From Nakamurella sp. PAMC28650 (GTDB lineage Bacteria; Actinomycetota; Actinomycetes; Mycobacteriales; Nakamurellaceae), in NCBI RefSeq assembly GCF_014303395.1, contig NZ_CP060298.1, positions 5,165,001-5,229,000 on the forward strand: a DNA stretch of 64,000 bases, given 5' to 3'. A program made the translations under genes and the position numbers. The notes under the pieces are model-generated. The model was not told where the DNA came from and made no database searches. It was given only the letters and a program-made list of their open reading frames with translations. Positions 52,993 through 63,057 of this stretch are shown piece after piece (position 1 is the first letter of the stretch; the number at the start of each line of letters is the position of its first letter).

Positions 52993-53730
52993 GTGACGTA
53001 CAGCGCTGTACACGATCTGTTCATCGACGAACGCGAACTTCGGGTCTACTCGAACGGCTCCGGCAAGCCGGTGCTGATGCTGCACGACCTGGGAACCTCT
53101 GCTGCGACCTTCGAACATCTGACGACCCCGCTGGTGCGCGCCGACCGGGAACTGGTGGCGGTCGACCTACCGGGCAGCGGTCGCAGCGACCCGGTGCCGG
53201 GCACCGACCTGGCGTCGTACGTCGAGCATCTGGCGATGATGCTGCCCAGCCTCGGCTCTGATCCCATCGACATCCTCGGCCACGGTTTCGGGGGGTACCT
53301 CGCCGCGTGTCTCGCCGCCCGGTATCCGCAACTGATCCACCGACTGCTCCTGTGCGAGCCGGCGGCTCCTCCGCGTTCCGGTCCACCGGCCAGCGGCCGG
53401 ATGTCGCCGGGCATGGCCCTGTCCGGGGCGATGACGACCCTGCGGCGCGGCAAGCTGCGCCAGAACCTGCAGGGTTTCTCCCGGGCGAAGTCGGTGCTCG
53501 ACCAGTTGGGGGTCGCAGATCCGGGGTGGTGGGATTCGCTGGGCCGGATCACCGCGCCGACCATGGTGTTGTGCACGAGCGCGGCGGAGGTGGGCGAGCG
53601 GGCCGTCATGGACCTGATCGCCGCTGCCATTCCGGGCGCCGTGCGGGCCACGATGGCGTGCCCCAGGAGGCCGCACACCAGCGCCCCGGTCGAGTTCTCC
53701 ACCCAGATCCTGGAATTCTTCTGCCACTGA
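52993..53730 (+). CDS. Alpha/beta-hydrolase fold protein without the catalytic serine
   Basis: 245 residues of the alpha/beta-hydrolase fold: the oxyanion strand VLMLHDLGTSAATFEHL, ELVAVDLPGSGRSDP, the elbow ILGHGFGGYLAA and a late histidine H228. The nucleophile elbow should read G-x-S-x-G; here it is G96-H-G98-F-G100, so Ser is replaced by Gly. The protein is therefore unlikely to be a hydrolase in the usual sense. The start is GTG 52993, with a G-rich run about 10 nt upstream. An IS5-type element begins 12 bp after its stop. Confidence 0.85.
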   Translation: MTYSAVHDLFIDERELRVYSNGSGKPVLMLHDLGTSAATFEHLTTPLVRADRELVAVDLPGSGRSDPVPGTDLASYVEHLAMMLPSLGSDPIDILGHGFGGYLAACLAARYPQLIHRLLLCEPAAPPRSGPPASGRMSPGMALSGAMTTLRRGKLRQNLQGFSRAKSVLDQLGVADPGWWDSLGRITAPTMVLCTSAAEVGERAVMDLIAAAIPGAVRATMACPRRPHTSAPVEFSTQILEFFCH

Positions 53731-53757
53731 GCCCGGGCCTAGAGCGTGTCTGGTAAT

Positions 53758-54279
53758 TCAGCGGAGGTGCAGCACGCTGGCGGCCAGATGGACACCGCCA
53801 AGGAATGTCAGGGCGTGTTTGTCATAGCGGGTGGCGATGCCGCGCCACTGTTTCAGACGGGCGTATCCGCGTTCGACGGCGTTGCGGCGTTTGTACTCCT
53901 CGGCTTCAAATCCTGGTGGGCGGCCACCGCGTGAACCCTTCGCCTGACGATGGGCCTGCTGGTCACTGCGCTGCGGAATGGTGTTGCCGATACGTCTGCG
54001 CCGCAACTCCTTCCGAGTGGAGGGATGCGAATACGCGCGATCGGCCAGTACCCGGAACCGGCGGGCCCGAACGCCCCGCTGCTGCCGGCGGTGCAGATCC
54101 AACAACGGCACCAACTGGGGATTGTCGCCGGCCTGGCCGGGCGTCAGGATCACCGTCACAGGGCAGGCCCGCTGATCGGTCAAGGAATGGATCTTCGTCG
54201 ACAGACCGCCCCGGGATCGGCCCAACGCGTGGTCAGCGGGTTCGACCGGCAAATTCTTGTCATTCGATGGTGCCCCCTG
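53758..54279 (-). CDS. IS5-family transposase, C-terminal frame (orfB)
   Basis: This frame carries the rest of the transposase: GRSRGGLSTKIHSLTD, the second catalytic Asp in VLADRAYSHPS, and the catalytic Glu in RRNAVERGYARLKQWRGIATRYDK. It has no start codon of its own in a sensible place; the open frame reaches 54609 but that part is a shadow of orfA. Entry from orfA near the GGGGG run (54273-54277) needs a +1 (or -2) shift. Confidence 0.8.
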   Translation of the reverse strand, partial: QGAPSNDKNLPVEPADHALGRSRGGLSTKIHSLTDQRACPVTVILTPGQAGDNPQLVPLLDLHRRQQRGVRARRFRVLADRAYSHPSTRKELRRRRIGNTIPQRSDQQAHRQAKGSRGGRPPGFEAEEYKRRNAVERGYARLKQWRGIATRYDKHALTFLGGVHLAASVLHLR

Positions 54280-54676
54280 TGTCCTGCTCGACCGTCGAAA
54301 CGACCTCCGAGGTGACGCTCTTGCGAGCCCCGGCCGCGTGCTGGTGCGCGCGCACCACCGTGGAATCCACCGACAGCAACTCGATGACGGCGTCACCCTC
54401 AACGTCCTGGACAAACCCAGCCCGTTTCGCGGCCACCAAGATCCGGTCATAGGTACCGTCGGTTGACCAGCGGAAATGCCGTGCCCACACCGTCTGCCAA
54501 CGACCCAGCTCGGTCGGCAGATCCCGCCACGGCGAGCCCGTCCGGTAGCGCCAGCAGATCGCCTCGAGCATCTCGCGGTGATCGTTCCACGGACGGCCAC
54601 GCCGACCACCGTAGGCCGGCATCAACGGCTCGACCACCGCCCAGAACTCGTCCGAGATCACTCCTATACGCGCCAT
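54260..54676 (-). CDS. IS5-family transposase, N-terminal frame (orfA)
   Basis: 138 residues: the DUF4096-type N-terminus (MARIGVISDEFWAVVEPLMPAYGGRRGRPWNDHREMLEAICWRYRTG by region), WRDLPTELGRWQTVWARHFRW and the first catalytic Asp in SVDSTVVRAHQHAAGARK. It stops at TGA 54262-54260 while the DDE domain continues in another frame. Confidence 0.85.
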   Translation of the reverse strand: MARIGVISDEFWAVVEPLMPAYGGRRGRPWNDHREMLEAICWRYRTGSPWRDLPTELGRWQTVWARHFRWSTDGTYDRILVAAKRAGFVQDVEGDAVIELLSVDSTVVRAHQHAAGARKSVTSEVVSTVEQDTGGTIE

Positions 54677-54742
54677 AGGAAGATCATCAACGTCGAGGCG
54701 CCGATTGATTAGCAGACACGCTCTAGGCACGGACCACCATCC

Positions 54743-54762
54743 CCAGCCAGCCAGCCAGCCAG
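54743..54762. repeat. CCAG tetranucleotide repeat (5 copies)
   Basis: Five perfect CCAG units between the IS5 element and the long palindrome. It is non-coding and prone to slippage. Confidence 0.85.
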
Positions 54763-54777
54763 GCGGGTCTCGGGCCT

Positions 54778-54878
54778 CGCATGGATCAACATCGCAGGCA
54801 TGGCTCAAAGTGGACGATTTGGGACTGGAGTGACAGGAGTCGTCACTTTCGCCCACGCCTGCGATGTTGATCCATGCG
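54778..54878. repeat. 101-bp palindromic element touching the ABC-F stop codon
   Basis: The outer arms (54778-54799 and 54857-54878) are a perfect 22-bp inverted repeat, starting CGCATGGATCAACATCGC. Inside, AAAGTG-GACGA and TCGTC-ACTTT give a second stem with one bulged base. The right arm ends directly before the ABC-F stop codon (54879-54881, minus strand). It may end that transcript, although no T-run follows, or be a MITE/REP-like unit. Confidence 0.85.
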
Positions 54879-56675
54879 TCAGCTCTGCTCGAGGGCCTCG
54901 GCCGCGATCATCCAGCCGGTCTCGGCCTCGTCCTTCTCCCGAGCGATGACCACCAGCTGGGCGTTGAGGTCGGCGCCGGCCTCGTAGTCGGCGCCGACGG
55001 TAGCTAGTTTCGCGTGCAGCTCCTTCTCCTTGCGCAACAACGATTCCATCTTCTTCTCCCACCGCTGCAGGTCCTTGCGCAGTGACCTGGTGGTGGCCGC
55101 ATCCAGGCTCGCCCCGGAGGCGCCCACGCCGGCGGCACCGACCGCGCCGGAGACCGAACCGACCTCGACCGCCGCCCGACGGCGCAGATACTCGGCGATG
55201 CCACCCGGCAGGTGGGTGATCTTCCCGTCACCGAGCAGGGCCACCACGTCGTCGGTGACGCGCTCGATCAGGTACCGGTCGTGGCTGACGACGATCAGCG
55301 TGCCGGGCCAGGAATCCAGCAGGTCCTCCAGCGAGGACAGCGTGTCGGTGTCCAGATCGTTGGTCGGTTCGTCCAGGACGAGGACGTTCGGCTCCGCCAT
55401 CAGGATCCGGAGCAGTTGCAGACGACGACGCTCACCGCCGGAGAGCTGCGCCACCCGGGTCCACTGGTGTTCGTTGGTGAACCCGAACCGCTCGGCGAGC
55501 TGACCGGCCGAGATGTCCTTGCCGCCGAGGTTGACGGTGCCGGCGATCTCGGTCACGGCCTCCAGCAGCCGCAGCTGGGCCGGCAACTCGACGACGTCCT
55601 GCGAGAGGTATCCGACGGAGACCGTCTTGCCTTTCTTGACCTCGCCGCTGGTCACCTCCCGATCGCCGACCAGCACCCGGAGCAGCGTGGACTTGCCCGA
55701 TCCGTTGATGCCGACCAGCCCGATCCGGTCGCCGGGACCGATCCGCCAGGTGACGTCGTCCAGCAGCACCCGGTCACCGGCCGGCGTCGGAACGGTGGCC
55801 GTCACGTCCTCCAGGTCCAGGACGTCCTTGCCGAGTCGCTTGCGCGCGAAACTGTGGAGTTCCACGGTGTTCCGGGGTTCCGGGACGTCGGCGATCAGCG
55901 CCTCGGCGGCCTCGATGCGGAACCTCGGCTTGGCCGTCCTGGCCGGCGCGCCACGACGCAGCCAGGCCAATTCCTTGCGCGCCAGATTCTTTCGGGTCTC
56001 CTCGGCCGCACGGTCCAACCGGAGCCGGTCCGCGCGAGCGAAAACCCAGTCCGAGTAGCCACCTTCACGTATGTGGACGGTGCCGTCCACCACCTCCCAG
56101 GTGGTGTTGGCGACGGCGTCGAGGAACCAGCGATCATGGGTGACGGCGACCAGGGCCGACCGGCGGGCCAGCAGGTGATCGGCCAGCCAGGCGACACCTT
56201 CGATGTCCAGGTGGTTGGTGGGCTCGTCCAGGATCAGCAGATCCGCGTCGGTGACCAATGCCGCGGCGAGCGCCACCCGGCGACGCTCACCTCCGGACAG
56301 GTTGTCCACCAGCGTGTCCAACCCGATGTTGGCCAGACCCAGACCGTCCAGGATGTTGCGGACCGACGAGTCCGACGCCCAGCCATGGTCGCCCTCGCCG
56401 AAGGTATGGAGCACGATGTCCCTGACGCTCGCGCCCGGCTCCAGCCGATCCGACTGCGTGACCACCTCGATGGTCACCCCCCGCAGGGTCGCGACCCGTC
56501 CGGAGTCCGGGGGGACCAGCCCGGCCAGCACCGTCAGCAAGGTGGTCTTGCCGGAACCGTTGAGGCCCAGAACGCCGATCCGATCACCGGTCTGGACACC
56601 GAGCGAAACTTCGGACAGCACGGCGCGCACGCCGTGGAGGACGGTGGCGGATTCGAGATTGACGAGATTGGCCAT
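54879..56675 (-). CDS. ABC-F family ATPase (ribosome-associated, Uup-like)
   Basis: 598 residues with two ATPase domains and no membrane part. Domain 1: Walker A GLNGSGKTT and signature LSGGERRRVALA, DEPTNHLDIEGVAWL. The linker follows (RADRLRLDRAAEETRKNLARKE by region). Domain 2: GINGSGKST, LSGGERRRLQLL, DEPTNDLDTDTLSS. The C-terminal 90 residues form an Ala-rich spacer and a coiled coil (LRKDLQRWEKKMESLLRKEKEL), as in Uup. ABC-F proteins act on ribosomes or on DNA intermediates. The start is ATG 56675; the longer frame runs through tandem repeats. Confidence 0.92.
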   Translation of the reverse strand: MANLVNLESATVLHGVRAVLSEVSLGVQTGDRIGVLGLNGSGKTTLLTVLAGLVPPDSGRVATLRGVTIEVVTQSDRLEPGASVRDIVLHTFGEGDHGWASDSSVRNILDGLGLANIGLDTLVDNLSGGERRRVALAAALVTDADLLILDEPTNHLDIEGVAWLADHLLARRSALVAVTHDRWFLDAVANTTWEVVDGTVHIREGGYSDWVFARADRLRLDRAAEETRKNLARKELAWLRRGAPARTAKPRFRIEAAEALIADVPEPRNTVELHSFARKRLGKDVLDLEDVTATVPTPAGDRVLLDDVTWRIGPGDRIGLVGINGSGKSTLLRVLVGDREVTSGEVKKGKTVSVGYLSQDVVELPAQLRLLEAVTEIAGTVNLGGKDISAGQLAERFGFTNEHQWTRVAQLSGGERRRLQLLRILMAEPNVLVLDEPTNDLDTDTLSSLEDLLDSWPGTLIVVSHDRYLIERVTDDVVALLGDGKITHLPGGIAEYLRRRAAVEVGSVSGAVGAAGVGASGASLDAATTRSLRKDLQRWEKKMESLLRKEKELHAKLATVGADYEAGADLNAQLVVIAREKDEAETGWMIAAEALEQS

Positions 56676-56695
56676 GAGGTGGAACGTTCCTTTTC

Positions 56696-56756
56696 TGACA
56701 TCGTGCTTTTCTGACATCGTGCTGCTTCTGACATCGTGCTGTTGGTGACATCGTGC
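56696..56756 (-). repeat. Four tandem TGACATCGTGC units in the ABC-F leader
   Basis: TGACATCGTGC is found at 56696-56706, 56712-56722, 56729-56739 and 56746-56756, with periods of 16, 17 and 17 bp. On the coding (minus) strand each reads GCACGATGTCA and contains an ATG. The nearest copy is 20 bp before the ABC-F start, so the array lies in the 5' leader or promoter. Confidence 0.85.
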
Positions 56757-56843
56757 TGGGGGTGTCGGGGCGCCCGTCGGTCCGTGGCTGATTCCCGCCC
56801 CCAGTCCCTGCGCCAGGGGATCCGGCGGAGGGACCACGGCGGT

Positions 56844-57758
56844 CTAGGAGATCAGCTTGGCTCCCGGCGCGGGGCCGGCGGCGACCCGGACGGCGCGACA
56901 GGTGCCGGATCCGGCCAGTTCGGCGGCGACCTCGCCGGCCGCAGCCTGATCGGCGCACAGCAACGCCACCGTCGGACCCGACCCGGAAACGACGCCGCCC
57001 AGAGCGCCCGCGGCGATCCCGGCACGCAGGGTCCGGCGGAGGCCGGGCTGCAGCGAGATGGCCGCCGCCTGCAGATCGTTGCCGAGCGCGGCCCCGACAG
57101 CCTTCGGGTCCCCGCTCGTCAGGGCGGTCAGCATTTCCTGCACCGCACCGACTCTCGGCGTTTCCGCGTTGGCTCGCAGCCGGTCGAGCTCGGCGAACAC
57201 GGCCGGCGTCGACAGACCGGAATCGGCCAGCGCCAGCACCCAGTGCAGCGGGGTCCGAGCCAGCACCGGCGACAACCGTTCCCCCCGACCGGTTCCGACG
57301 GCGGTGCCGCCGGCCAGCGCGAACGGAACATCCGACCCGAGCTCGGCGCCGATCTCCGACATCTGGTCCCGACTGAGCTCCAGCCCCCACAGCGCCGCGC
57401 AGCCGATCAGGGCCGCGGCTGCGTCTGCGCTACCGCCGGCCATCCCGCCGGCGACGGGGATCTGCTTGGTGATCTCGATGGCCACCGGTCCGCCCGCCCT
57501 GGTCCTCCGGGTGAGCAGTCTGGCCGCGGCCCCGGCCAGATTCTTCGCGCCGGCCGGTACGCCGACCGCGCCCTGGGTGTGGACGGTGTGCCGGGGGGCG
57601 TTCGTCACGGTCAGTTCGTCGCAGAGGTCGACGGCGTGGAAGACCGTGACGAGGTCGTGGTAGCCGTCGTCCCGCAGCTCCCCCACGGCGAGATACAGAT
57701 TGATCTTGCCCGGCACGCGGACGGTGACCCGGCCCGGCAGGTGCAGCACGCGGCTCAC
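56844..57758 (-). CDS. ispE: 4-diphosphocytidyl-2-C-methyl-D-erythritol kinase IspE
   Basis: 304 residues of the GHMP kinase family. It phosphorylates CDP-ME in the MEP isoprenoid pathway. Motifs: [14 protein letters not shown] (Lys18), the ATP loop [17 protein letters not shown] (101-117) and the C-terminal [14 protein letters not shown]. The start is GTG 57758, overlapping the rsmA stop by 4 bp (GTGA); earlier in-frame codons lie inside rsmA. The rsmA-ispE order is the usual actinobacterial one. Confidence 0.95.
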   Translation of the reverse strand: MSRVLHLPGRVTVRVPGKINLYLAVGELRDDGYHDLVTVFHAVDLCDELTVTNAPRHTVHTQGAVGVPAGAKNLAGAAARLLTRRTRAGGPVAIEITKQIPVAGGMAGGSADAAAALIGCAALWGLELSRDQMSEIGAELGSDVPFALAGGTAVGTGRGERLSPVLARTPLHWVLALADSGLSTPAVFAELDRLRANAETPRVGAVQEMLTALTSGDPKAVGAALGNDLQAAAISLQPGLRRTLRAGIAAGALGGVVSGSGPTVALLCADQAAAGEVAAELAGSGTCRAVRVAAGPAPGAKLIS

Positions 57759-58702
57759 GGGCCGACCTGCAGGTCCGCGGCCGCCCTGGCCTCGGCGATC
57801 CGGGCGAAGGCGTCGACGTCCAGCATCTCGCCCCGCAGCCCGGGATCGACCCCGGCCGCGCGCAGAAGTTCCTCGGCGCGTACCGGGGAGCCGGCCCAAC
57901 CGGACAGCGCGGCCCGCAAGGTCTTGCGCCGCTGGGCGAACGCTGCGTCGATGACGGCGAACACGGCTTTGCGATCGCCGGCACGCGGGACGGCATGTCG
58001 GTCGATGGCCACCAGTGCCGAATCCACTCCGGGGACCGGCCAGAACACCGAACGCCCGATCGCTCCGGCCCGGCGCGCCGATCCGTACCAGGCCGCTTTC
58101 GCACTCGGCGAGCCGTACGTCCTCGATCCGGGCGGGGCGGCCAGCCGATCGGCGACCTCGGCCTGCACCATCACCAGAACCCTTTGCAGGGAGGGGATCT
58201 CGGACAGTAGATGCAGCAGCACGGGGACCGCGACGTTGTACGGGAGGTTGGCCACCAGTGAAGTGGGTTCGCCTGCGAGGTCGGTACCGAGGATCGTCAT
58301 CGCATCGGCGGTGATGACCGTGAGGTCGCCGACGCGGCCCGGGGCGTGCGCGGCAACCGTCGTCGGCAGGAGATCGGCCAGCCGGTGGTCGATCTCGATC
58401 GCGGTGACCGTCGCGGAGACCTCGAGCAGCGCCAGCGTCAGCGAGCCGAGCCCCGGTCCGATCTCCAGGACGTGGCCGGCCCGGTCCAGCTTGGCCGCGA
58501 GCGCGATCCGGCGCACCGTGTTCGCGTCGTGGACGAAGTTCTGACCGAGCGACTTGGTCGGACGGAGATCGAGTTGGGCCGCCAGACGTCGGACCTCGGC
58601 CGCACCGAGCAGGGTGATTTCCGCGCTCGGCCCACCGGAGCTCTCGCCAGGGAACCCCGCCGAGAGCTCCGCCGGGATCCGGGCAGGACTGTCATCACTC
58701 AC
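57755..58702 (-). CDS. rsmA: 16S rRNA (adenine1518-N6/adenine1519-N6)-dimethyltransferase RsmA/KsgA
   Basis: About 315 residues. It dimethylates two adjacent adenines near the 16S 3' end. The SAM site is [16 protein letters not shown], and the catalytic motif is [13 protein letters not shown] (NLPY). The N-terminus of the domain is [23 protein letters not shown]. The start is placed at GTG 58702 with AGGA 8 nt upstream; ATG 58711 is three codons earlier and overlaps that site. A Pro/Gly/Ser-rich stretch of about 35 residues precedes the conserved domain. Confidence 0.93.
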   Translation of the reverse strand: MSDDSPARIPAELSAGFPGESSGGPSAEITLLGAAEVRRLAAQLDLRPTKSLGQNFVHDANTVRRIALAAKLDRAGHVLEIGPGLGSLTLALLEVSATVTAIEIDHRLADLLPTTVAAHAPGRVGDLTVITADAMTILGTDLAGEPTSLVANLPYNVAVPVLLHLLSEIPSLQRVLVMVQAEVADRLAAPPGSRTYGSPSAKAAWYGSARRAGAIGRSVFWPVPGVDSALVAIDRHAVPRAGDRKAVFAVIDAAFAQRRKTLRAALSGWAGSPVRAEELLRAAGVDPGLRGEMLDVDAFARIAEARAAADLQVGP

Positions 58703-58849
58703 GACGACCATCCTCACACGCTGCGACCGGCCGGGTGGCACGGCAGAGGTGGCCACCACCGGGCACCGGGCTCGGCCGGGTGGTCCCGGACCATCTGAGT
58801 TCGGGGGGCCGCATCGGTGTCGCGGAGAGGGGCGGTGTGCGCGGCAGGA

Positions 58850-60694
58850 TCAGTGGGCCGAGTCCCGGCACGCCCACGGCTCGAGACCGCGCTGCTGGAA
58901 CAGGATCTTGGCCCGCATCAGCTGCTCCTCGGGGCTGGCATCGATCGGATTTCCGGATCCCCCGACGGAGGCCCAGGTGGGCAGGTCGAACTGGAACATG
59001 CCGTAGGTCGGCAGTCCGGCGGCCGGATTCGCGTTCACCGCCGTGGGGTTGTGCGTCGACTCACACATGGCCAGGCCGTCCCAGTTGACGCCGAAACTGG
59101 TGTCGTTGGTGAACACCTCGCTGCCGACGTAGGTGAAGCTCGACTTGGTTCCGATGTGCGTGACGGCTCCCACCGGTGCGACCACGGTTCGGCGGCTCTT
59201 CTCGGTCCGTGCGGTCTGCCGGCCGTTGACCGACGTCACCGTGTAGGTGATCAGCTCGCTGCCCGGCCGGCCCGCCTGGGTGAGCTTCGTCGTCCCCTTG
59301 ACGATGGTCGCGTCGTCGACGGTCCTGGAAGCCGGCTGCGGGAGGGCGATCCTCGAACTGGCGCTGCTGACCACCACACGGTCGACGGTGACGACCAGCC
59401 CGTCGGAAAGTGTGGTGCCCGGTGCCGGCGACACCGTGTCGTGTGGCCCGAGGGTGACCTTCTGCTGGGCGAGCAGCTCCCCGACCGTTGCGGCAGTCGT
59501 CGTCGAGGACTGGGCCGCGTTGCCGCCGACCGCCACGGCCACGGTATGCAGAGTGGCGCCGCTGACCGCCAGCCCGGCCAGCGGGATGGCCCGCGAGCGG
59601 TTCGCCGACAGCGACCAATCGGACGTTCGTGTGCCGAGTTGGACCAGCGCCTCGTCGACGGTGCGAGCCGTGGTCCAGATCTGGCGCTGTCGCCCGTCGA
59701 TGGTCAGGGTCAACAGGCGGCCACGGTCGAGCACGATCGTCGCACCGTCGGAGATCGGGGTCGCCGCACCGGGGGCGAGGAAGTCATGGCTGTCGAGCGT
59801 GATTCCGGCCGTCGCCAACGCACCGGCGACCGAATCGGAGGCGGTGCTCACCCGCTCGGTCCGCCCGTCGACGACGATCGACACCGTCTTGCCGGTCGCA
59901 GGCTGACCACCGGTTGCGGTGGCGCCCAGAGTGCCGCCGGCCATCGTGCCGCCGCCGACGGTCAGCAGGCACAACGCAGCAGCCGCACCCAGCAGAACGG
60001 GCTTGCGGAGATAACCGCGGCGCGGAGTGACCAGTCGCGCCGAGGAGGTGTTCGTGCGCGGGACGACCTCGTGCGGCGGACCGGTCTGCTCTCCGGGAGC
60101 ATCCTCCTGTGCCGCAGCACCTCCGGGCCGGTTGCGGCCCTGGTGGCCGTCGTGCCCGTCGTGGTCGTCGTGGTCGTCCGAGCCGTCGGGGTCGTCCAGG
60201 TTTTCGTGATCGTCGTGGTCGTCTCCGACCGGTGCTGACCGTTCGTCCGGTGCAGTGTCGTGCTCGTCGCCGGCCGTGTGGAGGAGCGAAAACCCGACAT
60301 CGATGGGTTCCTCTGGCCGCGTGGGGTCCTCAGGCTGCGCGGTGGGCGCCTGCCGGGCATCCGGCTCCGCTGACGCCTCGGGGGCCTCCGGTGTCGCGTC
60401 GACACCGTCGAGGCGACCGATCAGCGTGTCGATCTGCTCGGCGGAGATGCGGCCGAGCGGACCCGTCTGCGCGGCGGCCGGCTCTGTGGTGGTGTTCCCG
60501 ACCTCCGGGCGCACCTCGTCGAGGTCGTCAGCGGGTGCGGCGTGGCGCGGGGCTCTGGCCACCAACGAGCCGTAGTACGGCGCCGGGGCGTCAGAGCGTG
60601 CAGCAATGGATGTTTCGGCCGGACGGGCCAGTCCGAGAATCCAGGACATGTCCGAGGACTGCGGCTCGTCCTCGACCGCATGGTGCTTGCTCAC
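58850..60694 (-). CDS. Resuscitation-promoting factor, first of two (DUF348-G5-Rpf)
   Basis: 614 residues. A cytoplasmic, acidic N-terminus of about 225 residues includes a His/Asp-rich run. A membrane anchor follows (KPVLLGAAAALCLLTVGGG). Outside are three DUF348 repeats (VSIVVDGRTERVSTASDSV; LTLTIDGRQRQIWTTART; and a third), a G5 domain, and a C-terminal Rpf lysozyme-like domain NWDGLAMCESTHNP with the catalytic Glu and YGMFQFDLPTWASVGG. Rpf proteins cleave peptidoglycan during resuscitation and division. The start is GTG 60694. It is next to rsmA, where rpfB lies in mycobacteria. Confidence 0.9.
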   Translation of the reverse strand: MSKHHAVEDEPQSSDMSWILGLARPAETSIAARSDAPAPYYGSLVARAPRHAAPADDLDEVRPEVGNTTTEPAAAQTGPLGRISAEQIDTLIGRLDGVDATPEAPEASAEPDARQAPTAQPEDPTRPEEPIDVGFSLLHTAGDEHDTAPDERSAPVGDDHDDHENLDDPDGSDDHDDHDGHDGHQGRNRPGGAAAQEDAPGEQTGPPHEVVPRTNTSSARLVTPRRGYLRKPVLLGAAAALCLLTVGGGTMAGGTLGATATGGQPATGKTVSIVVDGRTERVSTASDSVAGALATAGITLDSHDFLAPGAATPISDGATIVLDRGRLLTLTIDGRQRQIWTTARTVDEALVQLGTRTSDWSLSANRSRAIPLAGLAVSGATLHTVAVAVGGNAAQSSTTTAATVGELLAQQKVTLGPHDTVSPAPGTTLSDGLVVTVDRVVVSSASSRIALPQPASRTVDDATIVKGTTKLTQAGRPGSELITYTVTSVNGRQTARTEKSRRTVVAPVGAVTHIGTKSSFTYVGSEVFTNDTSFGVNWDGLAMCESTHNPTAVNANPAAGLPTYGMFQFDLPTWASVGGSGNPIDASPEEQLMRAKILFQQRGLEPWACRDSAH

Positions 60695-60825
60695 GTGCCA
60701 TCCGTTACGTGGTCGAACCCAGGCAGGGGGCTGGTCATCGCCGTCTGCACGCGCCCGATCGCGTCATCCGAATGGGGACGACCATCGAGAAGAAATGGCC
60801 TACCACCTCGACACCTGCTCAGGAT

Positions 60826-60859
60826 CCCCATCCTGGCTGTTATCACAGAACAGTAACGG
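60826..60859 (-). promoter_or_regulatory. 34-bp element upstream of the first rpf gene
   Basis: It is identical at 31 of 34 positions to 62940-62973 upstream of the other rpf gene. On the coding strand it contains GTTAC-N6-GTGAT, a direct repeat with an 11-bp period, as bound by OmpR-type regulators. MtrA, known to control rpf genes in actinobacteria, is a candidate. The 325-bp gap 60695-61019 otherwise holds only the terminator at 60937. Confidence 0.6.
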
Positions 60860-60936
60860 ATATCGTCACGGTTAGCAATCCAGGGCGCCGCCGGTCGTGC
60901 GCCCGTCACATCGGATATAGCGATCAACACAGAAGG

Positions 60937-60963
60937 CCCGAATTCCCTCTGCGGGAATTCGGG
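60937..60963 (-). terminator. Hairpin terminator between the two rpf genes
   Basis: CCCGAATTCCC (60937-60947) and GGGAATTCGGG (60953-60963) form a perfect 11-bp stem with a 5-nt loop, 57 bp after the stop of the second rpf gene. On the minus strand it is followed by CCTTCTGTGTT, moderately T-rich. Confidence 0.7.
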
Positions 60964-61019
60964 GTTTCTCGTCAGCTCAACATCTTGCGGCGCAGGACGT
61001 CACGCCCAGCCCGGTGGAA

Positions 61020-63044
<2,025 letters not shown>

Positions 63045-63057
63045 TCAGGTTGAGTGC

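Larger units (their letters stand above)
53742..54723 (-). mobile_element. IS5-family (IS427-group-like) insertion sequence
   Basis: 982 bp. The ends GAGCGTGTCTGGTAATTC (left, 53742-53759) and the complement of the right end (54706-54723) agree at about 15 of 18 positions. A TA duplication flanks it (53740-53741, 54724-54725). It carries two overlapping transposase frames on the minus strand. It lies between the hydrolase and ABC-F genes and damages neither. Confidence 0.88.

Noticed and set aside
60695-60860. Cyclic di-AMP (ydaO-type) riboswitch before the rpf genes
   Set aside because: Such riboswitches precede rpf genes in some actinobacteria, but I could not find the characteristic conserved core in either leader. 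The shared element looks more like a protein site.
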